This document shows, in pieces, positions 51,411 to 59,715 of a stretch of DNA of 64,000 bases. Under the pieces are notes generated by a model. That model had not been told where the DNA came from, ran no database searches, and saw nothing but the letters and a program-made list of their open reading frames with translations. Position numbers and translations under genes: made by a program. Position 1 is the stretch's first letter; every line of letters begins with the position of its first letter. This DNA is from Zhongshania aquimaris. Lineage in GTDB: Bacteria > Pseudomonadota > Gammaproteobacteria > Pseudomonadales > Spongiibacteraceae. Location: the NCBI RefSeq assembly GCF_019312595.1, contig NZ_JAHWDQ010000001.1, positions 1,474,788 through 1,538,787 of the forward strand. Reading direction: 5' to 3'.

Positions 51411-51853
51411 TTTTCAACGCTGAAGGCCGACTCGCTCCCGCGCGGCAATCTCCCTCAAGGACTTCGCTTCTCCTGATATTAGCAGCGGTGGCCCAGACCA
51501 ACGGCAACACCGCCCCCGAAACTGGGGGGCCTACACCAATCAGTCCTGCACATTGACAAACGACACCACTGATTCCGACCTTGGCCGACCCAACGCCGCG
51601 CTAAATCAAACCGCTCAGACTCGATCGCCATCGAGCTCGCGGATTACGGACTTTGCTACAACAACGACTACGGAGGCACCTAACGCCCGCCATCACCAAC
51701 CCAAAGCTAGGACTCAACTTCCGCTGGACGCTCGGCGAAAGCGGGCACCGTCGTCAGATCTGACCACACCACCAGCCAGTCCGACGAATGGTGATCGCAC
51801 CTCACTCCCGCTGGCGCAACCGGTGTCTGGAGCAGCAACACCGACCAGATAGG
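51411..51853. other. 443-base stretch without a recognisable gene
   Basis: Between abiEii and the 177-bp ssrA copy. Open frames exist (for example 51553-51852) but are Thr/Pro/Ser-rich without motifs or a start signal. Its last bases (CCAGATAGGACAAG) loosely echo the ssrA text just before the repeated part (41321-41327), so it may hold decayed ssrA-derived sequence. Confidence 0.5.
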
Positions 51854-52030
51854 ACAAGCTAGCGAGCAAAGCCTGTCTGAGGCGGAGCCGCGAAACACTT
51901 AATCAGAATCGCCAATAACGTCCTGACCGTCGGGCTGTTTGCGGTTAAATCAATTGACGGAGACCAAGCATGTGAAGAGCCCTGAGTGGCGGACTGACGG
52001 ACGCGGGTTCAATTCCCGCCGGCTCCACCA
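51854..52030 (+). pseudogene. Partial ssrA: duplicated 3' half (177 bp)
   Basis: I read 51854-52030 as identical to 41328-41504 along its whole length. It includes the 3' pseudoknot region, T arm and CCA but lacks the 5' acceptor strand and the tag frame, so it cannot make tmRNA. It is followed by a good intrinsic terminator, suggesting this is the original chromosomal ssrA 3' end displaced by the islands. Confidence 0.92.
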
Positions 52031-52035
52031 AAAAC

Positions 52036-52070
52036 AAACCCTATGGAATTGATTTTCATAGGGTTTTTTT
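52036..52070 (+). terminator. Intrinsic terminator, probably the original ssrA terminator
   Basis: AAACCCTATG / CATAGGGTTT stem with an 11-base loop and a T7 tract, beginning six bases after CCA. The following 184 bases (52071-52254) hold no gene and must contain the promoter of the XRE-hsd operon. Confidence 0.88.
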
Positions 52071-52254
52071 CGAATTTTCGTTTTGGACGGGTCAATGACC
52101 ACATATTGTCCACATCGCTTTCCCATGATGTATTTAAAACAAATAGCAACTCTCACTTGCACAATAAAAACACCAACATTCACAGCTGTCATAACAAGTG
52201 TTACATTCCTGCTTGATCTACAAGGTTGACGCAGTAATGCACAAGGGATTGCTT

Positions 52255-52461
52255 ATGACGCTAACCGCTGACGAGTTCGCAAACACGGTTAAAAGCCTTA
52301 GAGCTCGGCTAAGCCTTTCCCAAGAAGATCTTTCAAAAGAGCTTGGCGTAAGTTTTGCGACGATTAATCGCTGGGAAAATGGTAAAAACCACCCATCTAA
52401 ACTCGCTTTAAAGCAGTTTGAGCGGTTCTGCAAAGAACAACTAGAGCAAGGAAAGCTGTAG
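52255..52461 (+). CDS. XRE-family helix-turn-helix regulator of the hsd operon
   Basis: 68 residues: a single HTH_3 domain (RARLSLSQEDLSKELGVSFATINRWENG) with a short C-terminal helix. ATG 52255 has AAGGG seven bases upstream; an ATG six codons earlier is possible. The stop is immediately followed by the hsdR ATG. Single-domain XRE proteins of this type act as controllers of restriction-modification operons; autoregulation is inferred. Confidence 0.88.
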   Translation: MTLTADEFANTVKSLRARLSLSQEDLSKELGVSFATINRWENGKNHPSKLALKQFERFCKEQLEQGKL

Positions 52462-55239
52462 ATGGTTAACCAAACCCCTGAGCAAATCGCCCGTGATGCG
52501 ATAGATAACAAGCTTGAGCAAGCAGGCTGGCACATTCAAAACTACAGGGAGATCAACCTGGGCACAGGCCTTGGTATTGCCGTGCGCGAACACCCAACAG
52601 CAACTGGGCCGGCCGATTATCTACTGTACATAGACCGCAAGCCTGTCGGTGTGATTGAAGCCAAGAAAGACCAAACCATACTCACCGGTGTAGAGCTACA
52701 AACCGCGCGCTACGCCAATAGCCAACTCAAGTGGAACAAAGAAGCAAAGCCCATCGTATTTTTATTTGAAGCCACAGGGTTAATGATTCGATTCACCGAT
52801 TTACGCGACCCAGCCCCACGCTCTCGCGAAATTTTCCACTTTTTCAAGCCCGAAACCCTGCAACAGTGGCACAGCCAAGCGGAATCCACCCGCCACCAAC
52901 TGCACAACAACATGCCCGCACTAGCCACCGATGGCCTGCGTGATTGCCAAGTGTCGGCCATTAACGGGCTGGAAAAATCACTGGCCAACAACCGCCCCCG
53001 CTCACTCATCCATATGGCCACCGGTGCCGGTAAAACCTTTACCGCTATTAATGCCGCGTATCGACTGCTCAACCACGGCGGCGCTAAGCGTATCTTATTT
53101 TTGGTCGATACCCGCAACCTGGGTAAACAGGCACAACAGGAATTCCACGCCTTTAAACCCCAAGGCAAACAAACCTTCTTTCACGAAAACCATATTGTAC
53201 AAAGGCTAAACAGCAACACCATCGACAGCGCCGCCGAGGTATGTATCTGTACCATCCAACGTATGTATTCCATTCTAAGCGGCCAGCCCATTGACGAAAG
53301 CGCCGAAGACACCTCGCTCTACGAAGTCAAACAAAACCAAAAGCAGCACAAACTGGTGCGATACAACCCCGCCGTGCCCATAGAAACCTTCGACTTTATT
53401 GTTATCGACGAATGCCACCGCTCCATTTACAACCTGTGGAAACAAGTGCTCGACTACTTCGACGCCTTTTTAATCGGCCTCACCGCCACACCCGATAAGC
53501 GCACCTACGGCTTTTTTAACGAAAACGTCGTCGCCGAATACAGCTACGAAGATTCCGTACTCGACGGCGTAAACGTGGGTTACGACGTTTACGAGATTGA
53601 AACCGATATCACCAGCGTAGGTGCAAAACTAGACGCCAAAGAATGGGTAGACCACCGCGACAAACTCACCCGCAAAAAACGCTGGGATCAAACCGAAGAA
53701 GAAACAAACTACAACAACAAAGCGCTGGATCGCTCGGTGGTCAACCCCAGCCAAATCCGCCAAGTCATTAAAGCCATGAAAGCGGCGGTAGAAACCAAAA
53801 TATTCCCCAACCGCAGCGAAGTACCCAAAACCTTAATTTTCGCCAAAACCGACAGCCACGCCGACGACATTATTCAAATGGTGCGTGAAGAATACGGCCA
53901 GGGTAACGACTTTTGCCAAAAGGTCACCTACAACGCCAAAGACCCAGACGCCGTACTGAGCGACTTTAGAAACGAATACAACCCGCGCATGGCCGTCACC
54001 GTCGACATGATCGCCACCGGTACCGACGTAAAACCGCTGGAAGTTCTATTGTTTATGCGCGACGTGCGCAGCAAAGGTTACTACGAACAAATGAAAGGCC
54101 GTGGCGTGCGCAGTTTAAGCTTTGAAGAGCTGCATCGTATTAGCCAAAGCGCCACCAGCGCCAAAGACCGTTTTATATTAATCGACGCCGTGGGCGTAGA
54201 AAAATCCCTAAAAACCGAAAGCCGCCCGCTGGAACGCAACCCCACCTTGCCCTTAAAAGACTTGCTGCAAGGCGTGGCTATGGGCCACCGCGATAATGAC
54301 ACCATTCAAAGCCTGGCCAACCGCCTAAGCCGCTTAAGCAAGCAGGCCGATAAAAAAGCCTTAACCAAGATTGAACAAACATCCGGCCAAAGCGCACAGC
54401 AACTGGCCAAAAGCCTGTTAAAAGCCATAGACCCGGATGCCATCAATCAGCAGGCCCTGAGCAACACCAAAGCCGCGGGCATCACCCGCAGCGAAGACAC
54501 CCTAACCGAGAAAGAGCGCGACACCGCCCGCGCGCAACTCGTCGCCCAAGCCTGCGCGCCTTTCGATAACCCCAAACTGCGAGACAGCATCGAAAGCGCC
54601 CGCCGCGAGCGCGAACAAGTGATCGATCATATCAACCTCGACACCTTATTAGTCTCGGACTTTAGCGAGCAAGCCATCGCCAATGCTGAGCAATTAGTGC
54701 AAACCTTTCGTGAATTTATCGAACAACACAAAAACGACATTGAAGCCCTGAGCTTTTTTTACCAGCAACCCTACCAGCGCCGCACACTCACCTTCGCCAT
54801 GATCGAGCAATTGCACGAGCAACTGCAAAAGCCGCCGCTGTTATTAACCACCGAAAAACTCTGGAGCGCCTACAGCCGTATTCAGCCCACCGCGACAAAA
54901 GGCCAAAACCAAAAACGCCAGCTGTGCGATATTATCGCCCTGGTTAAATTTGCCATTGGTGTAGAGCAAGAGCTAAAGCCCTTTGCCGAGCAAGTAGACA
55001 GCCAATTTAAACAGTGGATATTCCGCCACAACGCTCAGCGCGCCAGTAGCTTTACACCAGAACAAACCGAATGGCTGCGCATGATAAAAGACCATATCGC
55101 CACCAGCGCCGGTATAAGCCGCGACGACTTTGACTACAGCCCCTTTTCTGATAAAGGCGGCCTGCAGAAAGTCTGGGGCTTATTTGAGAGTGAATTAGAT
55201 ACGATGATTGATGAATTAAATCGGGAGTTGGTGGCCTAA
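52462..55239 (+). CDS. hsdR: Type I restriction enzyme R subunit HsdR
   Basis: 925 residues. The N-terminal PD-(D/E)xK nuclease reads GPADYLLYIDRKPVGVIEAK (about 49-68). The SF2 translocase has MATGAGKTF (about 185) and DECH (about 315). The C-terminal helical part binds the HsdM-HsdS core. It cuts unmodified DNA after ATP-driven translocation. It starts directly after the XRE stop. Codon use is balanced, close to the core genome, unlike the following genes. Confidence 0.95.
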   Translation: MVNQTPEQIARDAIDNKLEQAGWHIQNYREINLGTGLGIAVREHPTATGPADYLLYIDRKPVGVIEAKKDQTILTGVELQTARYANSQLKWNKEAKPIVFLFEATGLMIRFTDLRDPAPRSREIFHFFKPETLQQWHSQAESTRHQLHNNMPALATDGLRDCQVSAINGLEKSLANNRPRSLIHMATGAGKTFTAINAAYRLLNHGGAKRILFLVDTRNLGKQAQQEFHAFKPQGKQTFFHENHIVQRLNSNTIDSAAEVCICTIQRMYSILSGQPIDESAEDTSLYEVKQNQKQHKLVRYNPAVPIETFDFIVIDECHRSIYNLWKQVLDYFDAFLIGLTATPDKRTYGFFNENVVAEYSYEDSVLDGVNVGYDVYEIETDITSVGAKLDAKEWVDHRDKLTRKKRWDQTEEETNYNNKALDRSVVNPSQIRQVIKAMKAAVETKIFPNRSEVPKTLIFAKTDSHADDIIQMVREEYGQGNDFCQKVTYNAKDPDAVLSDFRNEYNPRMAVTVDMIATGTDVKPLEVLLFMRDVRSKGYYEQMKGRGVRSLSFEELHRISQSATSAKDRFILIDAVGVEKSLKTESRPLERNPTLPLKDLLQGVAMGHRDNDTIQSLANRLSRLSKQADKKALTKIEQTSGQSAQQLAKSLLKAIDPDAINQQALSNTKAAGITRSEDTLTEKERDTARAQLVAQACAPFDNPKLRDSIESARREREQVIDHINLDTLLVSDFSEQAIANAEQLVQTFREFIEQHKNDIEALSFFYQQPYQRRTLTFAMIEQLHEQLQKPPLLLTTEKLWSAYSRIQPTATKGQNQKRQLCDIIALVKFAIGVEQELKPFAEQVDSQFKQWIFRHNAQRASSFTPEQTEWLRMIKDHIATSAGISRDDFDYSPFSDKGGLQKVWGLFESELDTMIDELNRELVA

Positions 55240-55257
55240 AAAGGCTACCGAAAACTT

Positions 55258-57018
55258 ATGGCATTTACTAAAAGTATTGAAGAATTAATAAATGAAGATA
55301 CGACCGGATTGTTATCCAAACATGATTCATGGGAGCGCGTTCGTTTAACTGATGTTGCGATTGTTCTAAACGGATTTGCTTTTTCATCAAACCATTTCAA
55401 CTCTGTAGGTAAGGGGCTTCCTTTAATTCGAATTAGAGATATTGTCTCAGGTGAAACAAATACCTTTTACGATGGCCCGTACGATGAGGAATATTTGATT
55501 TTTGATGGCGATCTATTAGTTGGAATGGATGGGGATTTTAATTCCGCATTTTGGAGGAGCGGACAAGCTCTTCTAAACCAAAGGGTTTGTAAGATTTCCA
55601 TAGAAAGTAAACATTACGATTTTAAATTTCTAACCTATTTATTGCCTCATTATCTGGATGCAGTACATCAACATACCTCATCAATAACTGTTAAGCACTT
55701 ATCATCAGCCACGATTAATAATTTGTTGCTCCCTTTACCTCCCGAAAAAGCACAAATCCGAATCGTAGAAAAACTCGAAGAACTCCTCTCCGACCTCGAC
55801 AACGGCGTAGCCGAACTCAAAGCAGCGCAAACAAAACTCACCCAATACCGTCAATCGCTATTAAAAAGCGCCGTAGAAGGCAGCCTCACCGCCGAATGGC
55901 GCAAACAAAACCCAGTAACAGAAACCGGCGAACAACTGCTGCAACGCATCCTCACCGAACGCCGCCAACGCTGGGAACAACAAAAACTGGCCGAGTTTAA
56001 AGAAAAAGGTAAAACGCCGCCCAAAGACTGGCAAAAAAAATATCCTGAGCCGGTGCAACCAGATACCCGTGAATTACCGGAATTGCCTGAGGGGTGGGTT
56101 TGGGCGAGTGTTGCGCAGTTAGGACTTGTTCAACTTGGCAGGCAGAGAACGCCTTCAAAGATGTATGGCAATAATCCGACCAAATATATTAGGGCTGCAA
56201 ACATTACAGAAGAAGGAATAGATTTTTCGGATGTGTTAGAAATGGATTTTACTGAAAAGGAAGCCCCAGTTTATCAACTACACGCAGGAGATATTCTGCT
56301 AACTGAAGCTTCTGGAAGCCCAGCACATGTTGGCAGGCCGTGCATTTGGCCAGAAACAGAAGAGCTCTATTGTTTCCAAAATACGGTTATTCGTTTTACG
56401 TCAATTGGTTTAAAACCTGAATTTTGCTTTGAGTTATTTCATGCTTATCAAAAGTTGGGGAAGTACATGGATATTGCTGGCGGTGTTGGCATTAATCATC
56501 TCAGTGCAGGTAAATTTTCCAAGATCGCAGTCCCGCTACCTCCGACCGGCGAACAAGAAGCGTTAGTAAAAATCATTAAAACTGAAAAATTGTTGGCGCT
56601 GCAAAAATTAAAAGCCATTGAGAATTCGTTAAAGCAATCGGAAGCTCAGCGAAAAAACATCCTAAAAGAAGCTTTCTCTGGCAAGCTAGCGCCACAAAAT
56701 CCCAACGATGAACCCGCCAGCGTACTGCTAGAAAAAATTAAAGCCGAACGCGCAGCGCAGGCCAAACTACCCAAACCCAAACGTGCAAAAAAAAAACCTA
56801 ATACTATGAAGAATTTTGACCTAGATGCGCTAAAGAAGTGGATTTCTGAACTCGATAAGGAGAATTTCACCTTTGCAGATATGGAGGCTGGTGCAAGTGC
56901 AGATTACGAAAACCTTAAGAACCTAATTTTTCTCGCCCTTTCGGAATCAAAGCCTGTGATTTATCAAAGCTTTGATGACAGCGATAAAAAAATGGTTTTC
57001 AAAAAGGCTAGCGCATGA
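55258..57018 (+). CDS. hsdS: Type I specificity subunit HsdS with extra C-terminal domain
   Basis: 586 residues: TRD1 (about 20-165), first conserved coiled-coil region with ELLSDLDNGVAELKAAQTKL, TRD2 (about 275-430), second coiled coil and KEAFSGKLAPQNP (about 460-515). A 70-residue extension starts at Met 517 (MKNFDLDALKKWISELDKEN). The junction is an A10 run (56787-56796). One base more gives an immediate TAA, and one fewer gives a TGA at 56807, so HsdS would end near residue 515. The TRDs are AT-rich but the conserved regions are not, as expected from TRD exchange. The stop overlaps the ATPase ATG. Confidence 0.92.
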   Translation: MAFTKSIEELINEDTTGLLSKHDSWERVRLTDVAIVLNGFAFSSNHFNSVGKGLPLIRIRDIVSGETNTFYDGPYDEEYLIFDGDLLVGMDGDFNSAFWRSGQALLNQRVCKISIESKHYDFKFLTYLLPHYLDAVHQHTSSITVKHLSSATINNLLLPLPPEKAQIRIVEKLEELLSDLDNGVAELKAAQTKLTQYRQSLLKSAVEGSLTAEWRKQNPVTETGEQLLQRILTERRQRWEQQKLAEFKEKGKTPPKDWQKKYPEPVQPDTRELPELPEGWVWASVAQLGLVQLGRQRTPSKMYGNNPTKYIRAANITEEGIDFSDVLEMDFTEKEAPVYQLHAGDILLTEASGSPAHVGRPCIWPETEELYCFQNTVIRFTSIGLKPEFCFELFHAYQKLGKYMDIAGGVGINHLSAGKFSKIAVPLPPTGEQEALVKIIKTEKLLALQKLKAIENSLKQSEAQRKNILKEAFSGKLAPQNPNDEPASVLLEKIKAERAAQAKLPKPKRAKKKPNTMKNFDLDALKKWISELDKENFTFADMEAGASADYENLKNLIFLALSESKPVIYQSFDDSDKKMVFKKASA

Positions 57019-58613
57019 AATTGGTAAGCCTAAAAATTATAGATGCGGATACCTGTGGTGGGCTATTAAATGGGTTATCTATTCCATTTCGTGAAGGGCA
57101 GACTGATGTTAATAATTTCTCTCCGCTTTGCCTTATAGGTCCGAACGGAACTGGCAAGTCGCAGGTTTTACAGATCATTGCTGAAATATTTCAGGCTGTG
57201 TTCGCCAAATATTTGTCCGAAGAGGAAAAGGGTAAGCCGAACGATAATATCCAATTTGAAATTGAATATATTTTGGGTGCTGAGGCGGGGAGTGAAAAGC
57301 GTGTTCGAATCTATCGTCGAGCAGTGGCAAAGAAAAAGCTCGAAATAGTTGTCGAGAATTTTGTCAATGAAAATTGGTCTGTGGTTACTAAGGATCAAGT
57401 AGAACCTTTATTGCCAAAAAAAGTTATTGGCTATACCTCTGGTGACAATGAAACACTTAGTATTCCTTTTTTTGTGAGTCGTGCGGGCTATGCAAGTCAG
57501 GTGCGCGACAATGCGACTAAAGAAGAGTTGAAATCAAAGCCCATTCCTGATTCTAGGATGCTGCTGATTGATTATGCTACTAATCTAGAGGTTCTAGTAG
57601 CTAATCTCCTTCTAAATGATAAAACTATCCGTGAACATCTAATTAAAGAACCGAATCTTAAGGCTCTTCGTTCATTTAGATGCGTTATCCAATTGAAGTA
57701 CGGTACGGGGAAAAAAGTAGTTCAACTAACAGACGAATTACAAGGTTATGTTGGATATTTGGAAAGGTGTGCCACTTGTTATCACTACGACTCAAAAACG
57801 AGTACATATACCTTTGATTTTTATATTCAAGGGGCCACACACGCTGCTTTTGGAAATTTTTGGGAAGGTGGTGCGCTAGAGCTTTATTCTTGCTTTCACA
57901 AGTTGGCAATGCTTAATGACTTGGTAATACCAAAGCAGGATAGAGAGGAGTATGAAAAAGGAGTAACGGAGCGCCGTTTTGCTTCCAGATTGCCTGAGCC
58001 AATGGAAAGACAAAAGGTTTTCCGATTCGAGCGTGTTGAATTCATCTCGAACAAAAGCGATAAGCCGGTGGACTACGTTTCACTGTCTGATGGGGAGCAT
58101 CAGCTTGCGCAGCTATTGGGTACATTGTGCATGGTGAATTACCCTAATGTGCTGTTCTTATTGGATGAGCCAGAAAGTCATTTCAATCCCCGCTGGCGTG
58201 TTGAGTTTATTTCGAAAATACTGAATCTCCCAACGTGCGGCGGTGTAAGAAATGAAGTATCCGAAGTTGCTAGGCAAGACTGCCTGATTACAACCCACTC
58301 GCCTTTTGTGCCGTCTGATATGAAGAGCGATAATGTGCTTGTCTTCAAGAAAGACGATGATACGCAAGTAATTGATGTTCGACGCCCAAAGATAGAAACC
58401 TTTGGCAGTACTTTTGATACTATTTTAGAAGAGTGTTTTTCTATCTCTCCGCCAATATCCGATATCCCAAGATTGAAAATAGAAGAATTATTAAAGTCTG
58501 ACAGTACCGAAGAAATTCAGGAAGCTATGCGTGGCTTGGGCGATTCCGTAGAGCGCATGTACTTAGCGGATAGAGTTCGGCAGCTGAAAGCAAAGGGAAG
58601 TGCTGGTGCTTAA
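57015..58613 (+). CDS. Restriction-system-associated AAA/ABC-type ATPase (Septu PtuA-like)
   Basis: 532 residues. Walker A LIGPNGTGKSQ (about 41-51), ABC-like signature VSLSDGEHQLAQLL (about 354), Walker B LFLLDEPESHF (about 379) and the H-loop TTHSPFVPSD (about 425) are all intact, as in SMC/OLD-type ATPases. It overlaps hsdS (ATGA) and the HNH gene, so the products are made together. Pairing with an HNH nuclease recalls Septu PtuA-PtuB; its place in an hsd operon recalls the guard proteins PrrC and RloC. It is AT-rich. Function not shown. Confidence 0.85.
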   Translation: MKLVSLKIIDADTCGGLLNGLSIPFREGQTDVNNFSPLCLIGPNGTGKSQVLQIIAEIFQAVFAKYLSEEEKGKPNDNIQFEIEYILGAEAGSEKRVRIYRRAVAKKKLEIVVENFVNENWSVVTKDQVEPLLPKKVIGYTSGDNETLSIPFFVSRAGYASQVRDNATKEELKSKPIPDSRMLLIDYATNLEVLVANLLLNDKTIREHLIKEPNLKALRSFRCVIQLKYGTGKKVVQLTDELQGYVGYLERCATCYHYDSKTSTYTFDFYIQGATHAAFGNFWEGGALELYSCFHKLAMLNDLVIPKQDREEYEKGVTERRFASRLPEPMERQKVFRFERVEFISNKSDKPVDYVSLSDGEHQLAQLLGTLCMVNYPNVLFLLDEPESHFNPRWRVEFISKILNLPTCGGVRNEVSEVARQDCLITTHSPFVPSDMKSDNVLVFKKDDDTQVIDVRRPKIETFGSTFDTILEECFSISPPISDIPRLKIEELLKSDSTEEIQEAMRGLGDSVERMYLADRVRQLKAKGSAGA

Positions 58614-59715
58614 GTGCTACCCCATTGCGGCGACTCAAGAAAACTGGCTTCATGAAACTATCATCGGAGCTATTTATGAAATTCATGCTCGGCTTGATAG
58701 AGGGGACATAGTTGCAAGGAATCAAGAAACTTGGAGACAACTCATACCAGATGATCTTGCTGAGGATAATAGGCAAAAAATAATATCTTCAAAAGGGATT
58801 AGGGATAGAGTTTTCGAGTATATAGAAGAAGTCGAGCAACTATTGCCGGTGGTGAGACCTCAGGTTCTAGGCGTGATGGAAAGTCAAAACAGGGTTTCGG
58901 ATCTACTTCTTGGCGGTGAGGAAATATCATCACTTGAAGTAAGCTTTCCTGGTGTGCAGGAAAAAGTCAAAAAATTATTTATTTTTTGCTTTGAAAAACT
59001 GACAGACTTTAAGGTTAGAGAGCGTCAATATCATATTGTTTTTAATGGTCTCGATGAAAAAACATGCCCGTTCTGTGGCATAGAGCGAGTTATGAATCCC
59101 GAAGAGACGGCGCAAGATCAAGATCATTACCTGGCAAAAAGCATCTATCCATTTTCCGCCGCGAATATGCGAAATTTAGTTCCAATGTGTCGCTGCTGCA
59201 ATCGAGATTACAAAAAAGCTAAAGATGTGCTTCGTTGTGAGCAGGGCAATAGGCGGCGGGCGTTTGATCCATATGCCTGCGAATCACCACCGGTAGTATC
59301 ATTGTTAAACAGCTGGCTTGATACTGATAGCAATAGCCCGCTCCCAGAATGGCAAGTGGATTTTATCCCGAATAGTGAAGAGGCAGAAACTTGGGATAAT
59401 GTATTTGATATTCGCACCCGCTATAAAAGAGATGTTCTAGATCAAAACTTTAGTCGATGGCTGAGGGATTTTTCTAGTAAATGTAGAATGGACATGCGTA
59501 GAGGATTAATTTCCCCCGACATGAACAACGATCAAGTCAAAGAACGGTTGAAGTTTTATTTCGAAGATAAATCTGAATTCCCGAGTATTCGAGAAGGTTT
59601 TTTAGAGCCTAAGATATTTGAATACTTGCTTACGCAGTTTGAAAATGGAAACGAGAGAGTCGTTAATCTTATACGAGACGCGGTGCTCGGCGTGCAGTTG
59701 GAGGACGTAGCATGA
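58606..59715 (+). CDS. HNH endonuclease partner of the ATPase (Septu PtuB-like)
   Basis: 369 residues from GTG 58606, seven bases after AAGGGA; an earlier GTG at 58600 is possible. The HNH site lies around residues 152-205: CPFCG, then DQDHYLAKSIYPF, LVPMCRCCNRDYKKAKD, the TIGR02646/PtuB-like layout with a Cys4 zinc knuckle and a DH pair. The N-terminal 150 residues are helical and unrecognised. It overlaps both neighbours (ATPase stop; ATGA with the DUF1016 gene). Presumed effector nuclease (DNA or tRNA) under ATPase control. Confidence 0.85.
   Translation: MLKCYPIAATQENWLHETIIGAIYEIHARLDRGDIVARNQETWRQLIPDDLAEDNRQKIISSKGIRDRVFEYIEEVEQLLPVVRPQVLGVMESQNRVSDLLLGGEEISSLEVSFPGVQEKVKKLFIFCFEKLTDFKVRERQYHIVFNGLDEKTCPFCGIERVMNPEETAQDQDHYLAKSIYPFSAANMRNLVPMCRCCNRDYKKAKDVLRCEQGNRRRAFDPYACESPPVVSLLNSWLDTDSNSPLPEWQVDFIPNSEEAETWDNVFDIRTRYKRDVLDQNFSRWLRDFSSKCRMDMRRGLISPDMNNDQVKERLKFYFEDKSEFPSIREGFLEPKIFEYLLTQFENGNERVVNLIRDAVLGVQLEDVA

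Larger units (their letters stand above)
49675..52030 (+). mobile_element. Island 2: AbiE toxin-antitoxin insertion, no integrase
   Basis: A 2.3-kb segment between the 49674 and 52030 ssrA ends. It carries only abiEi-abiEii plus 443 bases without a gene. Its G/C-ending codons differ from both island 1 and the core genome. Lacking an integrase, it is either a remnant or was moved by the island 1 integrase or one from elsewhere. Confidence 0.65.

Noticed and set aside
51553-51852. 99-codon open frame before the partial ssrA
   Set aside because: No ribosome-binding site or motifs; Thr/Pro/Ser-rich low-complexity translation, and it runs up to the ssrA duplication.
51854-52030. A second functional tmRNA
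   Set aside because: It lacks the 5' acceptor strand, the tag frame and any promoter; only the 3' half is present.
49675-52030. Island 2 as a transposon or IS insertion
   Set aside because: No transposase, terminal inverted repeats or short target duplication; its boundaries coincide with ssrA ends.
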